From Acinetobacter nosocomialis NIPH 2119 (GTDB taxonomy: Bacteria; Pseudomonadota; Gammaproteobacteria; Pseudomonadales; Moraxellaceae), in contig NZ_KB849239.1 in assembly GCF_000368085.1 (NCBI RefSeq), positions 192,544 through 256,543 on the forward strand: a stretch of 64,000 nucleotides of DNA, read 5' to 3'. The position numbers and the translations under genes were made by a program. Below are positions 25,454 through 35,124 of this stretch, piece by piece (positions within the stretch are counted from its first letter, which is position 1; every line of letters begins with the position of its first letter). The notes below the pieces were generated by a model. It ran no database searches. It was not told the origin of the DNA and saw only the letters and a list, made by a program, of their open reading frames with translations.

Positions 25454-26335
25454 ATGTTGCTTAAGTCTTTAGAGTTTTTTTTAGCGGTTGCAGAGAGTGG
25501 AAGTTTTTCACTAGCTGCACAAAAAATGTGTACGGTTCAATCGAACATCACAAGTCATGTGAAAAAGCTTGAAGAAGAGTTAGGCGTGGTTTTATTAAAT
25601 CGTCATAACCCCGTTACATTAACTAATGCAGGACAGCAGCTACATAGTTATGCTGTGCAAATGATCGCACTGCATAATAAAGCGAAAAAAATTTTTCAAG
25701 AAGGTGATATTGACCCGAATGAAACCATTCGTTTGGGCAGTATGGAAACGACAGCAGCTATACGACTTCCTCAATTGCTTAATCAATGTATGCAGCAATA
25801 TCCGAATTTACCAATTGAGCTGCAAACTCACCCAACACGATATTTGTTAAACGCGGTGCAACAGGGAGAAGTCGATTGTGCATTTGTTGCTTCTAAATAT
25901 GTAATTCCAGAGTTATATAGTTTTCCAGTGTGGCAAGAACAACTGGTTTTAGTTTGCCCAAAACAACAAACTCACTTTCCCGACATTACCACCCTCGCAA
26001 AGACTCGATTTATTGCATTTCGACAAGGATGTTCTTATCGGCATGCAATTGAGTTGTTTTTAAATGATCATAGTGTGCCACCTTCACAAATTATGGAAAT
26101 GGGCAGTCTGGATGGCATTGTAAGCTGTGTGGAGTTAGGTGTCGGTTTTGCTTTGTTGCCCAAGTCATATCTGAGCAAAGTAGCCGATAAAGTCTCATTA
26201 AGTTGTTTTGAAATTAACACTGAATCTGCACATTTCACTACTTATTTGGTTGCTCAGCCTCCTGAAACATGGGGCAGTAATTTAAAGCAATTTATTTGTT
26301 TTATTGAGCAAAACTTTATACAGAAATGCGCTTAA
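25454..26335 (+). CDS. LysR family transcriptional regulator
   Basis: Typical 293-residue LysR regulator. The winged helix-turn-helix occupies residues 1-60 (LEFFLAVAESGSFSLAAQKM, then VQSNITSHVKKLEEELGVVLLNR). A type 2 periplasmic-binding-like effector domain (about 90-290) follows, with GSMETTAAIRLP and SLDGIVSCVELGVGFALLP. It is divergent from the MFS transporter gene, with a LysR-box palindrome between them, so it probably regulates that exporter and itself. Its inducer is unknown. Confidence 0.92.
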   Translation: MLLKSLEFFLAVAESGSFSLAAQKMCTVQSNITSHVKKLEEELGVVLLNRHNPVTLTNAGQQLHSYAVQMIALHNKAKKIFQEGDIDPNETIRLGSMETTAAIRLPQLLNQCMQQYPNLPIELQTHPTRYLLNAVQQGEVDCAFVASKYVIPELYSFPVWQEQLVLVCPKQQTHFPDITTLAKTRFIAFRQGCSYRHAIELFLNDHSVPPSQIMEMGSLDGIVSCVELGVGFALLPKSYLSKVADKVSLSCFEINTESAHFTTYLVAQPPETWGSNLKQFICFIEQNFIQKCA

Positions 26336-26532
26336 TTTTTATACATAAATATCCTACTTATCTTATGTTTTAAAAGTGATATATATGTATTTAAAAGTCA
26401 TTTTATATTCTCATTCAGATCAGTAATGATCTGCATGCTAGAAAATTGTTGAAAAGGGTAGTTTATATAGGCCGGCTATGGTCAAATATGCCCCCTTAAA
26501 AGATGACACAAGCAATAAGTTGGAGTTTGGGA

Positions 26533-27927
26533 ATGAATATACCCTTAATCATCAATATTGTGGTTTTTGTCGGGTTAATATTTTTACTCGCCCAAACACG
26601 TAAAACGGACTGGAGCTTATCTAAAAAAGTTCTAGCTGGCTTAATTTTAGGTGTGGTGTTTGGCTTAGGACTACATTTGATTTATGGCGGTGGCCATCCG
26701 ATTCTTGCTGAATCTATTAGCTGGTTTAATATTGTTGGTAACGGCTATGTAAAACTTTTACAAATGGTCGTGATGCCTTTGGTCTTTGTTTCGATTTTAG
26801 GTGCGGTAGCGAAGCTGCACCAAGCTTCTTCTTTAGGAAAAATCAGCTTCTATACCATCGGGACTTTGTTATTTACGACACTCATCGCTGCGCTGGTTGG
26901 GGTATTTGTGACGAACTTATTTGGTTTAACTGCCAAAGGTTTGGTACAAGGGGCGGCTGAAACAGCTCGACTTACTGCAATTCAGACTGACTATGTGGGT
27001 AAAGTAACAGACTTAAGTGTACCGCAATTTATTCTTTCTTTTATTCCGAGTAACCCTTTTGCTGAGTTAACGGGTGCAAATCCGACTTCGATTATTAGCG
27101 TGGTTATCTTTGCTGTATTTTTAGGGATAGCAGCACTCAACTTGATGAAAGATGATGCAGAAAAAGGTCAGCGTATTCTGACGGCTATTCAGACTTTACA
27201 GTCATGGGTCATGAAGCTTGTTCGTTTAGTAATGACGCTTACACCGTATGGTGTTTTTGCTCTCATGACAAAAGTTGTGGCAAGTTCAAATGTTGCGGAT
27301 ATCTTGAATCTAGGCGGTTTCTTGGTCGCGTCTTACTTAGGTTTGGCGATTATGTTTGTCGTACATGCCATTATTTTGACTTTGACTGGTGTTTCTCCAC
27401 TTAAATTCTTCAAGAAAGTTGCTCCAGTTCTAACATTCGCGTTTACGAGTCGTTCAAGTGCAGCAAGTATTCCACTTAGCATTGAAGCGCAAACTCGTCG
27501 TTTAGGCGTGCCTGAGTCTATTGCAAGTTTCTCTGCTTCTTTTGGTGCTACCATTGGTCAAAACGGCTGTGCGGGTTTATATCCTGCAATGTTAGCAGTA
27601 ATGGTTGCGCCAACTATGGGTATTAACACCCTAGACCCAATGTGGATTGCTTCGTTAGTGGGTATTGTGACTTTAAGTTCAATTGGTGTGGCTGGTGTTG
27701 GTGGCGGTGCAACTTTTGCTGCGCTGATTGTGCTTCCTGCGATGGGCTTACCTGTAACTTTAGTTGCGCTTCTTATTTCAATTGAACCACTCATTGATAT
27801 GGGTCGTACTGCGTTAAACGTAAATGGTTCGATGACTGCTGGTGTAGTTACAAGCCAATTTATGGGGCAGACCGACAAAGCTATAATGAATAGCGAAGAT
27901 GAAATTGAATTAACTCAACATCATTAA
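26533..27927 (+). CDS. tcyP: L-cystine:cation symporter TcyP (YdjN)
   Basis: Inner-membrane dicarboxylate/amino acid:cation symporter family member. It closely resembles E. coli YdjN/TcyP, which takes up L-cystine. Near-identical segments include [73 protein letters not shown] and [15 protein letters not shown]. The longest frame begins at ATG 26503. ATG 26533 is preferred because it has GGAG seven bases upstream and matches the E. coli N-terminus, giving 464 residues. It is a single gene with a strong terminator. Confidence 0.93.
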   Translation: MNIPLIINIVVFVGLIFLLAQTRKTDWSLSKKVLAGLILGVVFGLGLHLIYGGGHPILAESISWFNIVGNGYVKLLQMVVMPLVFVSILGAVAKLHQASSLGKISFYTIGTLLFTTLIAALVGVFVTNLFGLTAKGLVQGAAETARLTAIQTDYVGKVTDLSVPQFILSFIPSNPFAELTGANPTSIISVVIFAVFLGIAALNLMKDDAEKGQRILTAIQTLQSWVMKLVRLVMTLTPYGVFALMTKVVASSNVADILNLGGFLVASYLGLAIMFVVHAIILTLTGVSPLKFFKKVAPVLTFAFTSRSSAASIPLSIEAQTRRLGVPESIASFSASFGATIGQNGCAGLYPAMLAVMVAPTMGINTLDPMWIASLVGIVTLSSIGVAGVGGGATFAALIVLPAMGLPVTLVALLISIEPLIDMGRTALNVNGSMTAGVVTSQFMGQTDKAIMNSEDEIELTQHH

Positions 27928-27943
27928 AAGTTAATATTAAAAT

Positions 27944-27973
27944 GGCTCATCCAGTCTGGATGAGCCGTTTTTT
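27944..27973 (+). terminator. Terminator of tcyP
   Basis: Perfect ten-base stem GGCTCATCCA / TGGATGAGCC with a three-base loop, followed by G and a run of T. Confidence 0.95.
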
Positions 27974-28076
27974 ATATGTGTAAATTGCTACTGTGATGTT
28001 AATTTTAAAAAAACTGTATCTGTTTTTCTTTTAAATAATTTTTAAAAATGAGCCTATTAAGAAAGAGAGTACTAAC

Positions 28077-28892
28077 ATGAAAATGTATCAAGTCGATGCT
28101 TTTACCAAAGAGTTATTCCGTGGAAACCCTGCTGCTGTCGTGGTTGAAAAAGAGTGGCTAGATGCAGATTTAATGCAAAAGATAGCGCTTGAAAATAACT
28201 TATCCGAAACTGCTTTTGTAAAAATTATAGACTCTGAAAATTATGAAATCCGTTGGTTTACTCCAACAGTTGAAGTCGATTTTTGTGGACATGCGACTCT
28301 TGCCAGTGCGTTCGTATTATTTAAAGATTTTACCGAGAAAAAGACTCTTAATTTTCATGTACGAAACTTAGGCCTATTTGTCGTTCATCAAGATGAAGAC
28401 GGCAAAATCAGAATGAACTTTCCCATACGAAAGGCTCATCAAGTTGAAGATTATCCGGCTGTTTTACGTCAAGCATTAACAAAACCGTTTAAAGCGGTTT
28501 ATCAAAATGTTCAAGCCTACATTGTTGAATATGAATCAGTTCAAGATGTATTGGATGAGAAGCCTGACATGAACTTGCTTAAAGCCTTAGGTAAGCGGAC
28601 TGCGATTACCACCAGTGGTCTTGATGTAGCAATAACGTCAAGAGCAGATCAACAGTATGATTGCGTATCGCGTTATTTTGCTCCTGTCGCAGGTATAGAA
28701 GAAGATCCTGTTACAGGTTCAATTCATACCGCAATAGCACCGCTATGGGCAGAGAAACTCGCTAAAAATAATATTACTGCTTATCAGGCTTCTAACCGTG
28801 GAGGCGTTTTGTATTGTAATGTCTTAAATCAGGAGCGTATTGAAATTTCAGGCTATGGCAAACTTTATATGCAAGCAGAAATTTTTCCTTAA
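28077..28892 (+). CDS. PhzF-family isomerase (YddE-like)
   Basis: Enzyme of the PhzF/diaminopimelate-epimerase fold, 271 residues. The N-terminus MYQVDAFTKELFRGNPAAVV, the NNLSETAF motif with the catalytic-type glutamate, DFCGHATLASAFVL and the C-terminal EEDPVTGSIHTAIAPLW are all characteristic. PhzF converts a dihydro-hydroxyanthranilate in phenazine synthesis, but no phenazine genes are nearby. Like E. coli YddE, this is probably an isomerase of unknown substrate. Two in-frame ATG codons (28077 and 28083) are possible; the first has AAAGAGAG upstream. A terminator follows the stop. Confidence 0.88.
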   Translation: MKMYQVDAFTKELFRGNPAAVVVEKEWLDADLMQKIALENNLSETAFVKIIDSENYEIRWFTPTVEVDFCGHATLASAFVLFKDFTEKKTLNFHVRNLGLFVVHQDEDGKIRMNFPIRKAHQVEDYPAVLRQALTKPFKAVYQNVQAYIVEYESVQDVLDEKPDMNLLKALGKRTAITTSGLDVAITSRADQQYDCVSRYFAPVAGIEEDPVTGSIHTAIAPLWAEKLAKNNITAYQASNRGGVLYCNVLNQERIEISGYGKLYMQAEIFP

Positions 28893-28900
28893 AATATAAG

Positions 28901-28926
28901 GCCGTTTAAATAAACGGCTTTTTTTT
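28901..28926 (+). terminator. Terminator of the PhzF-like gene
   Basis: Hairpin GCCGTTTAAATAAACGGC followed by eight T, eight bases after the stop codon. Confidence 0.92.
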
Positions 28927-29014
28927 CAATTCTTTACTATTAATGTCAGCTTAAATTTCCTACTATAGTCCCACAACTATTGATTTTTTATTATTCAAAT
29001 TAATTGGTATTTAT

Positions 29015-31777
29015 ATGTTTATGCAGTTTAAACAACTGACTCTCTCCCTATGTATTCTTGGTTTAAGTGCTGCGTCTTTTGCACAAACAACATTAGTAAA
29101 AAGTAAGCAAAATATTGAGGAATATAAATTAGATAATGGTTTTCGGGTCGTACTTGCCCCGAATGACAAAGAAAATAAAATCTTTATTAATACCATTTAT
29201 TTAACAGGTTCTTTAAATGATCCGCAAGGTAAAGGTGGCTTAGCACATTTACTTGAGCATTTGGCCTTTAAAGGCACGCAAAATGTAAAAGGTGAAGAAT
29301 TCCAACGCCGTTTAGATCAATATACATTAATGACGAACGCGAGCACGGATTACTATTCAACTAAATACACGAATATTGTCCGTCCAGAAAAAACTGCACT
29401 TGATCAAGTACTGTATCTTGAATCTGAGCGTATGGACAAATTGGTTTTACAAGAAAAATTTGTTCCTTCTGAAATTGAAATCGTAAAGCGTGAACGTGAA
29501 GTCCGTATGGATCAGCCTTTTGCTGTTTTAATGGATCAAATGTGGAAATCGGCTTATGGAAACCAGTATTTAGGACGATTACCGATTGGTGATTTGCCCG
29601 AGCTTAAGTCAATTAAAATGCCGGAATTGAACCAGTTCTACCGTAGTTGGTACGCACCTAATAATGCGATCATGGTGATTTCAGGCAAGTTTGATAAAAC
29701 TGATGTTTTAAAAACGATAGACCAATATTTTAGTCCAATTCCTGCGCGAGCTGTGCCTAAGCGCGTTCAGGTGCCTGTGTTAGATTCTACAAAAATAAAG
29801 AATCGTGAATTTGTGGTGAAAAAGGGCAGTGATTTAGCCAAATTTCATATTTATATGAATGGGAAAAACGTCAAAATTCAGCCGACACTGGCTTTAGCGC
29901 CTATGTTATATACCATGCAGCCAAGCGGTCATTTGTACCAGAATATGGTTGAAACAGGCATTAGCACAGACGTTCAGGCATCAACTTGGTTAGACCAAGA
30001 TTTTAATGTTGTATTTTTAGGGGCGGTCTACTCACCTAAAAACGACCCCAACAAAGTAGAAAGCGCTTTGCTCTCTGGAATTGAAAAAGGTAAACCTTTT
30101 ACAGAGACTGAGCTAAAACGTGTAAAAAGTTTAATGAAAACACAAAGCGAGTTAGTCAATAAAGACGCCGTTGCTTTGGGATCTCGTTTAAGTGATTACA
30201 GCGTAGCTGGTGGGCAGTGGGATCAATATTTCAAAGATTTAGATGCAGTTGAGAAAGTGAAGCTCAATGACGTAAATCAAACCTTAAAACAGTTCCTTAT
30301 TGCTGGGCATCGTATTGATGGCGATATTTTGCCAACACCTGAAGATCAAAAGAAAGCATTACAACTCGACCCAAAAGATAAACCTAAAACTTTAGATCAG
30401 ACAGATGTTAAACCAGAACCTTTAAAAGACCCGAAAGTTTATCAAGAAGAAGTTAACGAGTTTTTAAAAACTTCTAAGCAATATGCTGAGAGTAATGAGA
30501 AAAAGATTATTCGTGGAAAACTTAAAAATGGAATGAAGTATGCTTTGTTCCCTGTGGAAACCCGTGATGATCGTACCTATGCCACCATTACTATGGATTT
30601 CGGTACAGAAAAATCTTTATTTAATAAAGGCACGGTAGTTGATTTAACTTCGTATTTATTACTTCGCGGTTCTGATAAATATAGCCTGCAAGATATTGCC
30701 GATAAATCGATTGATGCTGGTGGCGCGGCTTATGCGAGTGCTGACGGCAATGGCATGACCATTAATATTCAATCTAAAACTGAAAAGTTTGATGAATTCT
30801 TCAAGTTTGTTCTAGAGGTTATGAAAAACCCTAAATTTGAACAATCTCAATTCGATTTAATTAAATCTCAAAGCTTATCTAGTCTTGATCGTCCTTATAC
30901 AGAACCTGATGTAGTTGCAGGTTTAACTTTGTCACGTTTAGTTGAAGAATATCAGCCAGGTGATTTACGCTACCACTTTGAACCTGAGTTAGCTAAAAAA
31001 CAATTAAAGGATGTGACCCAAGAACAAGTCAAAGAGTTATATCAGCATTTCTTTGCAATGAACCATGCCCAAATTGCAATTACCGGCGCATTTGATGCTA
31101 AGAAAATGAAAAAACTATTAAATCAGGAGTTTGGTAGTTGGAACAGTAAACAACCATATGAAAAAATCTTAATTCAACACGTCGATTTTCCTGCTCAGCA
31201 AGTACATGCTTTATCTGAACAACGTGAGTTTGGTAGTTATCAAAGCGTACTTGCGATACCGGTTGGAAAAAATCATCCAGATGCATCTGCCTTAATTTTA
31301 ATGAATTATATTTTAGGTGATTCTCAAATTTCTTCGCGTTTGGCTCAAGAGCTTCGTGAAAAAAATGCATTAGTTTATGGTTTTGGAACAGGACTGCAAC
31401 TTGATCAGGACACCAATGTGGGTGCATTAAGTATTAGTGCAAACTATACGGCGGGGCGTTCGGCACAAGTTTCTGCTTCAGTTCATAAGGTATTAAATGA
31501 CTTATTAACCAATGGTATTACCGAGCAAGAGCTTGCAGCAGCTAAAGCAGATCTCATGAAAAAACGTGTTACTGCATTAGAGGATGAGCGTAATATTCAC
31601 GGTATGTTAAATATTGAGCTTGAGTCAGGTAAAACATTACTGGATCGTGTTAAGCATGATCAAGATTTAACAAAGCTAACTGTTGCTGATGTGAATGCAG
31701 TCATTAAAAAATATATTAAACTTTCCAATCTCGTTGAAGTGATGGCTGACCAATATGGTCAACCGCAAAAGCAATAA
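29015..31777 (+). CDS. M16 family zinc peptidase (pitrilysin-like, two-domain)
   Basis: Exported 920-residue metallopeptidase. A signal peptide (about 1-24, ending in SFA) precedes a first M16 domain with the inverted zinc motif HLLEH at 78-82 and the downstream glutamate region. A second, inactive-type M16 pair follows from about residue 500 (GTEKSLFNKGTVVDLTSYLLLRGS). Both halves keep the family pattern of four related domains that form a clamshell around short peptides. The GGLAHLLEHLAFKGT and FYRSWYAPNNAIMVISG segments are highly typical. It is monocistronic with a terminator shared with the convergent neighbour. The periplasmic substrate is unknown. Confidence 0.9.
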   Translation: MFMQFKQLTLSLCILGLSAASFAQTTLVKSKQNIEEYKLDNGFRVVLAPNDKENKIFINTIYLTGSLNDPQGKGGLAHLLEHLAFKGTQNVKGEEFQRRLDQYTLMTNASTDYYSTKYTNIVRPEKTALDQVLYLESERMDKLVLQEKFVPSEIEIVKREREVRMDQPFAVLMDQMWKSAYGNQYLGRLPIGDLPELKSIKMPELNQFYRSWYAPNNAIMVISGKFDKTDVLKTIDQYFSPIPARAVPKRVQVPVLDSTKIKNREFVVKKGSDLAKFHIYMNGKNVKIQPTLALAPMLYTMQPSGHLYQNMVETGISTDVQASTWLDQDFNVVFLGAVYSPKNDPNKVESALLSGIEKGKPFTETELKRVKSLMKTQSELVNKDAVALGSRLSDYSVAGGQWDQYFKDLDAVEKVKLNDVNQTLKQFLIAGHRIDGDILPTPEDQKKALQLDPKDKPKTLDQTDVKPEPLKDPKVYQEEVNEFLKTSKQYAESNEKKIIRGKLKNGMKYALFPVETRDDRTYATITMDFGTEKSLFNKGTVVDLTSYLLLRGSDKYSLQDIADKSIDAGGAAYASADGNGMTINIQSKTEKFDEFFKFVLEVMKNPKFEQSQFDLIKSQSLSSLDRPYTEPDVVAGLTLSRLVEEYQPGDLRYHFEPELAKKQLKDVTQEQVKELYQHFFAMNHAQIAITGAFDAKKMKKLLNQEFGSWNSKQPYEKILIQHVDFPAQQVHALSEQREFGSYQSVLAIPVGKNHPDASALILMNYILGDSQISSRLAQELREKNALVYGFGTGLQLDQDTNVGALSISANYTAGRSAQVSASVHKVLNDLLTNGITEQELAAAKADLMKKRVTALEDERNIHGMLNIELESGKTLLDRVKHDQDLTKLTVADVNAVIKKYIKLSNLVEVMADQYGQPQKQ

Positions 31778-31787
31778 ATGACTTGCC

Positions 31788-31820
31788 AAATAAAAAGCCA
31801 CATGAAGTGGCTTTTTATTT
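31788..31820. terminator. Bidirectional terminator between the M16 peptidase and DUF3144 genes
   Basis: Perfect 14-base stem AAATAAAAAGCCAC / GTGGCTTTTTATTT with a five-base loop between convergent genes. Confidence 0.92.
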
Positions 31821-31836
31821 GGGTATTTAAAATTTA

Positions 31837-32226
31837 TTAATGATCATGGTCATGCTTGTGAGTATGAAAATCTTCATTCTTACGGAAACGTAAATAGTTT
31901 TCGAACTGTTCACAGTACTCATCAAAGTTATCTTCAAGCATCATTTGAAATTGTTGAAGCAGATAAGACATCACTTGCTCTTTTGCATCACGCATTTCAT
32001 TGCCATCTTTAAAATTATTGGCAGCGACCCATGTATTAAAACGGGCAGTTGCAAATAACATCGCAGCACTCACTTGACCGCGAAGCTCAGCTGGATCAGG
32101 TTTTTGGCCTTTAGGCGGGCGACAAAAATCATTCGCTTGTTTAATGAATTCATCCGCACGCTCAAAGAAAACAGCATTTAACGCTTCTTCTTCAGTAATA
32201 TCTGTTGCATTAATCTTTTGAGACAT
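31837..32226 (-). CDS. DUF3144 family protein
   Basis: Small acidic cytosolic protein of 129 residues that matches the DUF3144 pattern: FFERADEFIKQANDF near residue 20, then SAAMLFATARFNTWVAA in the middle and a helical C-terminal half. It ends in a histidine-rich tail (HTHKHDHDH) that may bind metal. No catalytic motif is visible. It converges with the M16 peptidase gene and is divergent from the hypothetical gene at 32330. Function unknown. Confidence 0.8.
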   Translation of the reverse strand: MSQKINATDITEEEALNAVFFERADEFIKQANDFCRPPKGQKPDPAELRGQVSAAMLFATARFNTWVAANNFKDGNEMRDAKEQVMSYLLQQFQMMLEDNFDEYCEQFENYLRFRKNEDFHTHKHDHDH

Positions 32227-32329
32227 GACTTATTCCCGCAAAAATAGAGCTGCTTATTATAGGCAAAGCCTTGCGGAAACAAAACCTTTGCCTTAGTCTG
32301 TAAATAGCCTAAGTATTGGGAGTTATAAT

Positions 32330-32962
32330 ATGCAAGATGCAATTGCCGTTCAAAGTCTAAAAACAGACATTGCTTTATTACGTCAGCATGTTTTTCCGCC
32401 CCAATATTTGGAGCATGTCGAAGGGCTGCCAATTTATTATGGTTTGCAAGAAGAAGTCTTAGCCTATTATCAACAATGGAAATATTTAATAGAAAGGGCA
32501 CAAGAGCTTTTTCAACCTTTTATGGAAGATGAGTTACCAGATGCCATTCATTTACCAAGCCATCTAAATTTACCTTTATTCTTTTTTCATGTGGACCGTA
32601 TTCGGATTAATAAAACACGTGCTAAAGAATCGAAAACTTTCCGTGGTGTGGCGAGTCTTATTGAAAAATGTGGGCAGTTTGAAACAGATCAGATATTTAC
32701 CATGCAAGAATGGTTGCAGAGTGACGACACAGCAGCCTTAGTTGCACACCGTGAATTTATCGATTTAAGAACTTATGTATTCCAGCATGGTCAAAGTGAA
32801 TATACGCGTTCACGTTTTTATACCAATGGGATTGTGTTGGGTGTTGAGCCTCACTTTAAACTTGTTGACGCTCGTGATAAGCCAAGAAAACAGCGTAGTG
32901 ATAGCTATAGCGACCCATTAGCAGATAATGGTGTATGGAAAGTATTTGGTAAATACCGCTAA
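32330..32962 (+). CDS. Hypothetical protein
   Basis: Unrecognised 210-residue cytosolic protein without signal peptide or membrane segment. It is rich in aromatic residues and basic near the C-terminus (KLVDARDKPRKQRS). The segment DRIRINKTRAKESKTFRGVASLIEKCGQF (split as DRIRINKTRAKES and FRGVASLIEKCGQF) is the most conserved-looking part. It is a good coding frame with a ribosome binding site (GGGAG) and its own promoter space, divergent from DUF3144. No function can be proposed. Confidence 0.75.
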   Translation: MQDAIAVQSLKTDIALLRQHVFPPQYLEHVEGLPIYYGLQEEVLAYYQQWKYLIERAQELFQPFMEDELPDAIHLPSHLNLPLFFFHVDRIRINKTRAKESKTFRGVASLIEKCGQFETDQIFTMQEWLQSDDTAALVAHREFIDLRTYVFQHGQSEYTRSRFYTNGIVLGVEPHFKLVDARDKPRKQRSDSYSDPLADNGVWKVFGKYR

Positions 32963-32990
32963 AAAGTCGCGACATATTTGCCGCGACTTT
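32963..32990. terminator. Bidirectional terminator between the hypothetical and CYTH-CHAD genes
   Basis: Nine-base stem AAAGTCGCG / CGCGACTTT with a ten-base loop between two convergent stop codons. Confidence 0.88.
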
Positions 32991-32997
32991 AAAATTC

Positions 32998-34461
32998 TTA
33001 CCAAAATATTTTTGCCTGTTTAAATTTTTGCAAAGCTTCGGCAGACTGATTTTGTAAATAAGGCTGTTTGGCCTTAATCCATCCTAATGCAAACCAAAAA
33101 TGCGGGTCATGTTCAGTTGCTTTATTAAATAGATCTTCGGCAATAAACAAGTCGTTATAAAGGCCTAAAGTATTTTGCACAGGTTGTAATTTTTTTAAAA
33201 ACTGCTGAACATTTTTACGTGGATATAAGCTTGATATAAATTCGATACAGTAACGTAATTGCTTCGCTTTTTTACGAATTTTGTGCTGTTCAGTGACTTC
33301 AAGTTCTGTGAAATGATCGGCATGACTTATGACTTGGTGATGTAACTTGTCTAAGCTTTTTTCTATCTGTTTTTTCAATTTTCCTTTAGCGTTTTGGTTA
33401 TCTTCTTCTGAATAAGCAAATGCCAGTAATGCGAGCACGAGCTTAACGGTTTCTGCAGATTTAAACAGTGTGGTTAGGTCTTTTAATGGCTGCTCAGAAA
33501 TAGGTAGCAAAAGTTCAGGTGAACCATGCTGCACAATCATCGGTAAAATTTCAGTACGAATGGCATCTTCGTCTCGCGTGTCTCCAAGCTGACGGAACAG
33601 TTCGGCAATTTGCTCTTCCCATACAGGGTTTAACTCGTCTGACCATGTTGCAAAATGGTGAAGTGCGCTGCGTAAACGGCGTAAGCTCACGCGTGCTTGA
33701 TGAATGTGTTCAGCGTCGGCAACACCATCAGCAATTGCAGCCATATTCGGCAAGAACTGTCCCAAACAGTTTTCTACAATTTTTTTGAGCGCCTGTTCTG
33801 CTGAAACGTCTTTATCTAAGTTCAGATTTTTTGCGTGAACAGCCGGTGAAGCAGCTTGCCCCAATGCAAGTAAATTACCTCGCTCGGCTTTACTTCTAAC
33901 ATCGAGCCAAAGTTCATAACGATTAATCCATTGCTGAGCAAATTGAATAAGTGTTTTAACTGCACCTTGTTTAAGTTCGAACTCAACTTCGCAAATTTTG
34001 CTTTGTGCTGTTGCTGTTTTTACGACGCCGTCATCGAGACAGACTTCAATTGCCGTGTCATCTGCTTCAAAAACATGATAGGTACGTTGTACATCAGTCT
34101 CAAACTGTAAGCTTAGTTTTTCGACTTCAGAGCCTAAAGCTTGAGTAATCAAATCTGTGACGGCTTTATTGTCTTTATATAACTCAAGGTTTAAGTCAGG
34201 TTCTTGATCGCATTTTCCTAAAAAAACTTCTTCTTCGACACGATGTAAATGACTTTGGCCAGCGGCTTTAAAGGTTTGTACCCACAGATCATTTTCTTTA
34301 CGTAAACGTAGAGCCATGCCATTTTTTGCGAGTAGGCGATTTGGTGTATCGTAATACTTGGCCTGTAAATGAATATGCTGCGCTTTATGCTTTTTTAAAT
34401 ACTGCTGAACAGTTTTTTTCTTCGATTCAGGTAACTGAAACTTAAGCTCAACTTCAACCAT
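32998..34461 (-). CDS. CYTH and CHAD domain protein (triphosphatase-like)
   Basis: Two-domain cytosolic protein of 487 residues. The N-terminal CYTH domain (about 1-205) begins with VEVELKF, which carries the ExExK signature, and has alternating charged strands (ALRLRKEND, HRVEEEVF) that form a triphosphate tunnel. The C-terminal CHAD domain (about 225-480) is helical with conserved histidines and arginines (HIHQARVSLRRLRSALHHF, IRKKAKQLRYCIEF). CYTH enzymes such as E. coli YgiF hydrolyse inorganic triphosphate, and CHAD domains bind polyphosphate, so a role in polyphosphate metabolism is likely. It is divergent from the Mpo1-like gene. Confidence 0.9.
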   Translation of the reverse strand: MVEVELKFQLPESKKKTVQQYLKKHKAQHIHLQAKYYDTPNRLLAKNGMALRLRKENDLWVQTFKAAGQSHLHRVEEEVFLGKCDQEPDLNLELYKDNKAVTDLITQALGSEVEKLSLQFETDVQRTYHVFEADDTAIEVCLDDGVVKTATAQSKICEVEFELKQGAVKTLIQFAQQWINRYELWLDVRSKAERGNLLALGQAASPAVHAKNLNLDKDVSAEQALKKIVENCLGQFLPNMAAIADGVADAEHIHQARVSLRRLRSALHHFATWSDELNPVWEEQIAELFRQLGDTRDEDAIRTEILPMIVQHGSPELLLPISEQPLKDLTTLFKSAETVKLVLALLAFAYSEEDNQNAKGKLKKQIEKSLDKLHHQVISHADHFTELEVTEQHKIRKKAKQLRYCIEFISSLYPRKNVQQFLKKLQPVQNTLGLYNDLFIAEDLFNKATEHDPHFWFALGWIKAKQPYLQNQSAEALQKFKQAKIFW

Positions 34462-34632
34462 AATGGATCTCCCTGAATCAGGTATTTAAACTATCTTGAA
34501 TAAGTATAATAGCTTAGCGCTAAAAATAATGTTTTTGATAGAGAAAGTTACAATCAAACATATGACGCTACACTTTTATTTAGGTGTACAATCAGGTGAT
34601 GTTTTGATCAAATAAAAATCAGGAAGATGATC

Positions 34633-35010
34633 GTGAATGCACCAGTAAACTTTAGCCATGAAACTCAGCCAGAGTTTGAGTTACCGATTAAAAACTATCA
34701 GGAATTTTATCGTTTTTACTTAACCGAACACCGTAACATTATGAGCAGACGCTTACATGTGGTGGGAAGTAGCATTGGTCTATACTTTTTTTCAAAAGCG
34801 ATTCGTAAGAAACAAGCTAAATATGTGCTCTATGGTTTGGTAGTGGGTTACGCAAATGCATGGGTTGGACATTTTGTGTTTGAAAAAAATAAGCCTGCCA
34901 GCTTTAAACAGCCACTTTATAGCTTTATTTCTGATTGGCGAATGCTTTCGGATGTTGCAACGGGTCGATTAAGTTTGATTGATCGTAAGCATGATAAAAT
35001 TCCAAGTTAA
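34633..35010 (+). CDS. Mpo1-like (DUF962) membrane protein
   Basis: Small protein of the DUF962/Mpo1-like family; the yeast member is a 2-hydroxy fatty acid dioxygenase of the endoplasmic reticulum. Family histidines are visible in YLTEHRNIMSRRLHVVGSS and in the following hydrophobic segment ANAWVGHFVFEKNKPASF, then a conserved SFISDWRML. Two hydrophobic segments are present. An ATG at 34627 is only two bases from the AGGA ribosome binding site; GTG 34633, eight bases away, is the more likely start and gives 125 residues. An enzymatic role in Acinetobacter is inferred only. Confidence 0.85.
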   Translation: MNAPVNFSHETQPEFELPIKNYQEFYRFYLTEHRNIMSRRLHVVGSSIGLYFFSKAIRKKQAKYVLYGLVVGYANAWVGHFVFEKNKPASFKQPLYSFISDWRMLSDVATGRLSLIDRKHDKIPS

Positions 35011-35031
35011 TTTATTTATTTTTTTAAATAT

Positions 35032-35065
35032 ACCGATTGGTACTGGTAAGCCTATATCAATCGGT
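35032..35065 (+). repeat. Inverted repeat upstream of thiE
   Basis: ACCGATTG (35032-35039) and CAATCGGT (35058-35065) form an eight-base inverted repeat with an 18-base spacer about 60 bases before thiE. It could be an operator or an mRNA hairpin. It does not resemble a thiamin pyrophosphate riboswitch. Confidence 0.4.
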
Positions 35066-35124
35066 ACTTATGATGACTTATAAATCCGTTATACTAGCGA
35101 AGTTTTCAAAAGCGAGAGTAGAGT

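Noticed and set aside
28077..28892. Phenazine biosynthesis
   Set aside because: Only a PhzF-fold protein is present; no other phenazine gene lies nearby and YddE-like relatives are widespread in non-producers.
34981..35124. Possible thiamin pyrophosphate riboswitch before thiE
   Set aside because: The region lacks the conserved CTGAGA element and is too short; only a simple inverted repeat is present.
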